10,324 nucleotides of DNA, from NCBI GenBank assembly GCA_002938045.1, contig PTLJ01000033.1, positions 1 through 10,324 on the forward strand, given 5' to 3'. The position numbers and the translations under genes were made by a program. The DNA is from Alphaproteobacteria bacterium MarineAlpha3_Bin4 (GTDB lineage: Bacteria; Pseudomonadota; Alphaproteobacteria; Rhodospirillales; Casp-alpha2). The notes beneath the pieces are model-generated. The model had not been told where the DNA came from and ran no database searches. It saw nothing but the letters and a program-made list of their open reading frames with translations. Below are positions 8,217 to 10,324 of the stretch, piece after piece; the stretch's first letter is position 1, and each line of letters begins with the position of its first letter.

Positions 8217-8246
8217 ATCATGAGGGCCGCAACAACAAAATTTCAA
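8217..8246 (-). promoter_or_regulatory. Weak candidate nrdJ promoter
   Basis: On the minus strand TTGAAA (8246-8241) and CATGAT (8222-8217) are spaced by 18 bases, giving a leader of about 140 bases before nrdJ. The -10 matches TATAAT at 4 of 6 positions. This is the best pair I found in the divergent region, but such matches are frequent by chance. Confidence 0.2.
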
Positions 8247-8272
8247 CATCTCGAGCTTAATCTTTACCCATA

Positions 8273-8288
8273 TCACCCTATGTTGTGT
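8273..8288 (-). promoter_or_regulatory. Possible NrdR-box-like site upstream of nrdJ
   Basis: On the minus strand the 16 bases ACACAACATAGGGTGA match the general NrdR box ACACWATATATWGTGT at 12 of 16 positions by my count. NrdR is the usual repressor of ribonucleotide reductase genes. Functional NrdR sites normally come as pairs about 31 bases apart centre to centre, and I see no partner at that spacing. A weaker match (11 of 16) lies at 8165-8180. Treat as a candidate only. Confidence 0.25.
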
Positions 8289-8455
8289 TAAGGGCCCATC
8301 GCATGAGCCTCCTAATTCCTGAAATTGAATTGGGCGCAGAGGGGCCGGAGCGAACCTGGGCGCGGCAGCCCACGGGACTGGACGTGGGCACGAGCAAATG
8401 CGATATTTGGCCGCCCGAAATGGCAGTGGACACGCACCAACTTTGGATTGGCGGC

Positions 8456-8815
8456 ATGTACATCGGCACCTTGCTATATACTTGGCTGAACGGTACCCAG
8501 GTCGGCACCGACGAGTTTGGCAACCGCTACTACCGCTCGAAGAATAACGACCAGCGCTATGGCCGTGAGCGCCGCTGGTGCCTTTACAAGGGGGCATCGG
8601 AGGCATCCAAGGTGCCGCCCGAATGGCATGCCTGGCTGCATCATACGGTCGAGGTTCCGCTGACCGAAGCCGCTGCCCAAGTGTTGCCATGGCAGACGGA
8701 ACACCAGCCCAACCTGACCGGCGCTGCTGGCGCCTATCGCCCGCGGGGACATCCCTACCGGGGCAGCAAACGGGCGGCCGCGACCGGCGATTATGAGGCC
8801 TGGACGCCGGAATGA
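8456..8815 (+). CDS. NDUFA12-family accessory subunit of respiratory complex I (17.2 kDa-type)
   Basis: The 119-residue product is the bacterial counterpart of mitochondrial NDUFA12, a small peripheral subunit of NADH:ubiquinone oxidoreductase found in alphaproteobacteria. Motifs in order are IGTLLYTWLNG at 3-13, VGTDEFGNRYY at 16-26, ERRWCLYKG at 38-46, EASKVPPEWHAWLHHTVE at 49-66, HQPNLTGAAGAYRP at 83-96 and GDYEAWTPE at the end. All the expected blocks are present. The ATG at 8456 gives the family-typical N-terminus. The frame is open upstream to a GTG at 8285, but those 57 codons do not resemble the family, and no strong Shine-Dalgarno decides the matter. It is the first gene of a plus-strand group with two mlaD genes and a DUF2155 gene, divergent from nrdJ. 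Confidence 0.93.
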   Translation: MYIGTLLYTWLNGTQVGTDEFGNRYYRSKNNDQRYGRERRWCLYKGASEASKVPPEWHAWLHHTVEVPLTEAAAQVLPWQTEHQPNLTGAAGAYRPRGHPYRGSKRAAATGDYEAWTPE

Positions 8816-8867
8816 GCATCCGATTTGCGCAGCGGGCGGCGGCGTCATGCCCTGAGATGGACTGGCA

Positions 8868-9365
8868 ATGACCTACAAGACGAAAAAGATCACTATCGGC
8901 GCACTGACGGTGGCGGCACTCGTCGGCGTGCTCGTGTTCATGAACCAGAGCCACCAGCTAATGGCCGGCGCAGCGGGTGGCAGTACCATTGTATCGGCCA
9001 AGTTCAACAAGGTCGACTGGCTGATCGAAGGCAGCGAGGTGCGGCTCGCCGGTATCAGGATCGGCACCATCGAACGCGTGGACCTCGACGATTAGTACCG
9101 GGCCGTGATCAGCCTCAAGATTGATCCGGCAGTCAATTTGCCGACCGACACGTCAGCAGCGGTTCACACGGACGGCCTGTTCGGCAGCAAGTTTATTGTC
9201 CTTGAACCGGGCGCGGAGGAAGAGGACTTGGAGAGTGGTGAGGAGATCACGTTCACCCAAGACGCGCTCGTGGACAGTGACCTGATGGAGCTAATCATAT
9301 CCAAGGGCAAAGCAGCACAGGCCAAGCGCAAGGCAGCCGAGACGGCCAACCAGGCGGGCAACTAG
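8868..9365 (+). pseudogene. mlaD: First mlaD-like MCE-domain gene, interrupted by an in-frame TAG
   Basis: This is one continuous reading frame of 165 codons plus a final TAG, broken only by a single TAG at 9093-9095. Intact relatives are single-pass, inner-membrane-anchored MlaD proteins that bind lipids for phospholipid transport across the periplasm. Residues about 8-25 form the membrane anchor. The first half of the MCE domain follows (VSAKFNKVD, EGSEVRLAGIRIGTIERVDL). After the stop, the same frame continues as YRAVISLKID, VNLPTDTSA, DGLFGSKFIVLEPG and ITFTQ, as in a normal MlaD. VDW replaces the usual VDG. A GTG at 9105 could restart translation, but no Shine-Dalgarno precedes it, and neither half would make a full domain. 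The loss may be a true nonsense mutation, a sequencing error or read-through. TAG ends three genes in this operon, so it is not generally reassigned. Confidence 0.8.
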
Positions 9366-9370
9366 ACGAA

Positions 9371-9377
9371 AAAGGAG
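9371..9377 (+). promoter_or_regulatory. mlaD: Ribosome binding site fixing the start of the second mlaD
   Basis: AAAGGAG lies 8 bases before the ATG at 9386, an ideal spacing. This selects the ATG over the in-frame GTG at 9377, which overlaps the Shine-Dalgarno itself. Confidence 0.7.
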
Positions 9378-9385
9378 TGGCGCCA

Positions 9386-9718
9386 ATGGGACGCCATGGA
9401 GTAGAGACGGTTCTAGGAGCGGTAGTGTTGTTGGTCGTCGGTATGTTCATGTTTTTCGCCTATTCGGCGGCCCAAGTTAAGGCGGTCGTCGTCATGTCAA
9501 TCGTGGCGGACATTAAGCTGCCGACCGATACCGTCGCCTCGATCGGCAGCGAAGGAATTGTCGGCAGCAAATACGTGCGCTTCGAGCCCGGGGTTGAGAA
9601 AACTTTTATCGAGGCCGGCGGCGCGATCGCTCAAACCAAGGGCTTCCGTTCTCTCGAGGATCAAGTTGGAGAGATCATCTTCCTCGCCACCGGTGGGTCC
9701 AGCGACGGTGGCCAGTAG
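9386..9718 (+). CDS. mlaD: Second mlaD-like protein with about 40 residues of its MCE domain missing
   Basis: The 110-residue product starts MGRHGVETVLGAVVLL, the usual MlaD N-terminus, with a membrane anchor at about 6-27. After AYSAAQVKA at 25-33 it jumps straight to VVMSI and IKLPTDTVASIGSEGIVGSK, with YVRFEPG and a C-terminal tail. The segment that normally lies between (A-x-F-x-x-V-D-G, G-S-D-V-R-x-x-G-I-x-V-G and the following strand) is absent. Compared with the first copy, about 40 residues are gone and the frame is kept. The remaining half resembles the second half of the MCE barrel, so normal hexamer formation and lipid transport are doubtful. The start is set by a good ribosome binding site 20 bases after the first copy ends. 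The 3' end overlaps the DUF2155 start by 11 bases, suggesting coupled translation. It could still act as a small membrane protein. Confidence 0.8.
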   Translation: MGRHGVETVLGAVVLLVVGMFMFFAYSAAQVKAVVVMSIVADIKLPTDTVASIGSEGIVGSKYVRFEPGVEKTFIEAGGAIAQTKGFRSLEDQVGEIIFLATGGSSDGGQ

Positions 9719-10166
9719 CCGACGTCTTTGCAATCACGGGTACAAGACCGACGCACTGAGGGCGGCAGCGGCCTTGTTCACCGTCACGGTGACCGCCATG
9801 GCCCTCTCTCAGGCCGTTGCCGCGCCGCACGACACCGTTGTCATTCAGGGCCTCGACAAGGTCACTGCGCGGGTCACGACAATCGAAGCGCCGGTCGGTC
9901 AGACGTTTCGATTAGGCACCCTCGAGATCATTGCCCGCCATTGCGAAAAACGGCCGCCCGAGGAGATGCCTGAAAGCACAGCCTTTCTCGACATCTGGGA
10001 AATCCGCGAAGGTGAGCCGGCGGTGAGCCTGTTTCGCGGCTGGATGTTTGCCTCCAGCCCGGCGCTGAGCGTGCTCGAGCATCCAGTCTACGATGTTTGG
10101 GTTGTGGATTGTAAGGGTAAGATCGGCGCAGGCGACCAACCGCAAGCAAGCGAAGAGGCTCAATAG
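9708..10166 (+). CDS. DUF2155 periplasmic protein
   Basis: The 152-residue product belongs to the DUF2155 family, small exported alphaproteobacterial proteins without an assigned biochemical role. A hydrophobic segment at about 16-38 ending AVAA-P looks like a cleavable signal peptide. The mature part has LDKVTARVTTIEAPVGQTFR at 49-68, GTLEIIARHC at 70-79, AFLDIWEI at 92-99, FRGWMFASSPALSVLEHPVY at 109-128 and DVWVVDC at 129-135. C79 and C135 probably form a disulfide. I chose the GTG at 9708 because it leaves a signal peptide of normal length. The frame is open back to 9558, but that part only mirrors the second mlaD in another frame. The 11-base overlap with mlaD suggests translational coupling. 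The stop lies 4 bases from the convergent aat stop. Confidence 0.85.
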   Translation: MASSRRLCNHGYKTDALRAAAALFTVTVTAMALSQAVAAPHDTVVIQGLDKVTARVTTIEAPVGQTFRLGTLEIIARHCEKRPPEEMPESTAFLDIWEIREGEPAVSLFRGWMFASSPALSVLEHPVYDVWVVDCKGKIGAGDQPQASEEAQ

Positions 10167-10170
10167 CTTT

Positions 10171-10324
10171 TCAATTGCCGGACGGTGCCATTCCAGCCTG
10201 GCCCGAGCAAATCCCGTCCAGCACTGCGGTGAGGTCCTCCGCTTTGACCTCGGGGAGGAACGCGCCTTGGTACTTTAGCGCGTCGTCGAGACGCTCGAGA
10301 TAGACCCAGGCCGGAATTTCGATC
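10171..10324 (-). CDS. aat: Leucyl/phenylalanyl-tRNA-protein transferase, C-terminal end only
   Basis: The last 50 codons and a TGA of a minus-strand gene enter from the right edge. The fragment begins IEIPAWVYLERLDDALKYQG, which fits the Aat C-terminus after the HLxxxGAxEIPRxxYxxLLxxAL motif, although the usual Arg after IEIP is Ala here. Aat transfers Leu or Phe to proteins with N-terminal Arg or Lys, marking them for ClpAP degradation. The position supports the call, since aat commonly lies convergent to DUF2155 in alphaproteobacteria. With only 50 residues visible and no catalytic core, this rests as much on gene order as on sequence. Confidence 0.6.
   Translation of the reverse strand, partial: IEIPAWVYLERLDDALKYQGAFLPEVKAEDLTAVLDGICSGQAGMAPSGN

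Noticed and set aside
8068..8284. Cobalamin riboswitch controlling the B12-dependent nrdJ
   Set aside because: I found no B12-box-like segment or the long structured leader expected; the region is too short and lacks the conserved core.
8181..8954. 257-residue minus-strand open frame across NDUFA12 and the first mlaD
   Set aside because: It is antisense to the clearly recognised NDUFA12 gene, has skewed Arg/Cys/Pro composition and no motif.
9377..9385. GTG start for the second mlaD
   Set aside because: It lies within the Shine-Dalgarno sequence that serves the ATG at 9386, and MGRH is the family-typical start.
9558..9707. Longer N-terminus for the DUF2155 protein from the ATG at 9558
   Set aside because: It would bury the signal peptide after 50 extra residues that only mirror the mlaD reading in another frame.
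1..10324. CRISPR array, transposon ends, tRNA genes or phage defence genes
   Set aside because: No regularly spaced repeats, transposase-like frames, terminal inverted repeats or cloverleaf sequences were seen on either strand.

Overview
The window reads as chromosomal DNA of an alphaproteobacterium, probably Rhodospirillales-like. The evidence is a long cobalamin-dependent ribonucleotide reductase (NrdJ, 1227 aa), a mitochondrial-type complex I accessory subunit (NDUFA12 family) and a DUF2155 periplasmic protein. These lie in the familiar alphaproteobacterial order NDUFA12 - mlaD - DUF2155, convergent with aat. No mobile element, CRISPR array, tRNA or rRNA was seen.

Minus-strand block, read from right to left: nrdJ (8067-4384) ends at a strong hairpin terminator (4301-4357). 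A second group follows on the same strand. It holds a receiver/metallo-beta-lactamase fusion protein (4118-2883), a RidA-family protein (2818-2351), a 200-base gap with possible traces of a lost glycerophosphodiester phosphodiesterase gene, and a FemAB/GNAT-like protein of the PF04339 type (2151-979). Next are a heavily decayed DJ-1/PfpI-family gene (951-539) and a secreted cysteine-repeat protein (from 509) that leaves the window at its left edge. Spacings are short (30-200 bases), so the group may be one operon.

Plus-strand block: nrdJ and the NDUFA12 gene diverge from a region of about 390 bases. It contains a possible NrdR-box-like site, a GGGCCC hairpin and a repeated AATTGGGGG element. 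NDUFA12 is followed by two tandem MlaD (MCE-domain) genes, a DUF2155 gene that overlaps the second mlaD, and the convergent 3' end of aat only 4 bases away.

The main theme is gene erosion beside intact housekeeping genes. The first mlaD is cut by a single in-frame TAG, and the second lacks about 40 residues of its MCE domain. The DJ-1/PfpI gene has lost its start, reading frame and nucleophile region, and the receiver domain has Asn where the phospho-accepting Asp should be. This fits relaxed selection or a shrinking genome, although sequencing or assembly error cannot be excluded for the single-base cases. I see no convincing new multi-gene system. The best leads are the damaged tandem MlaD pair, the Asn-receiver/hydrolase fusion and the cysteine-repeat secreted protein.
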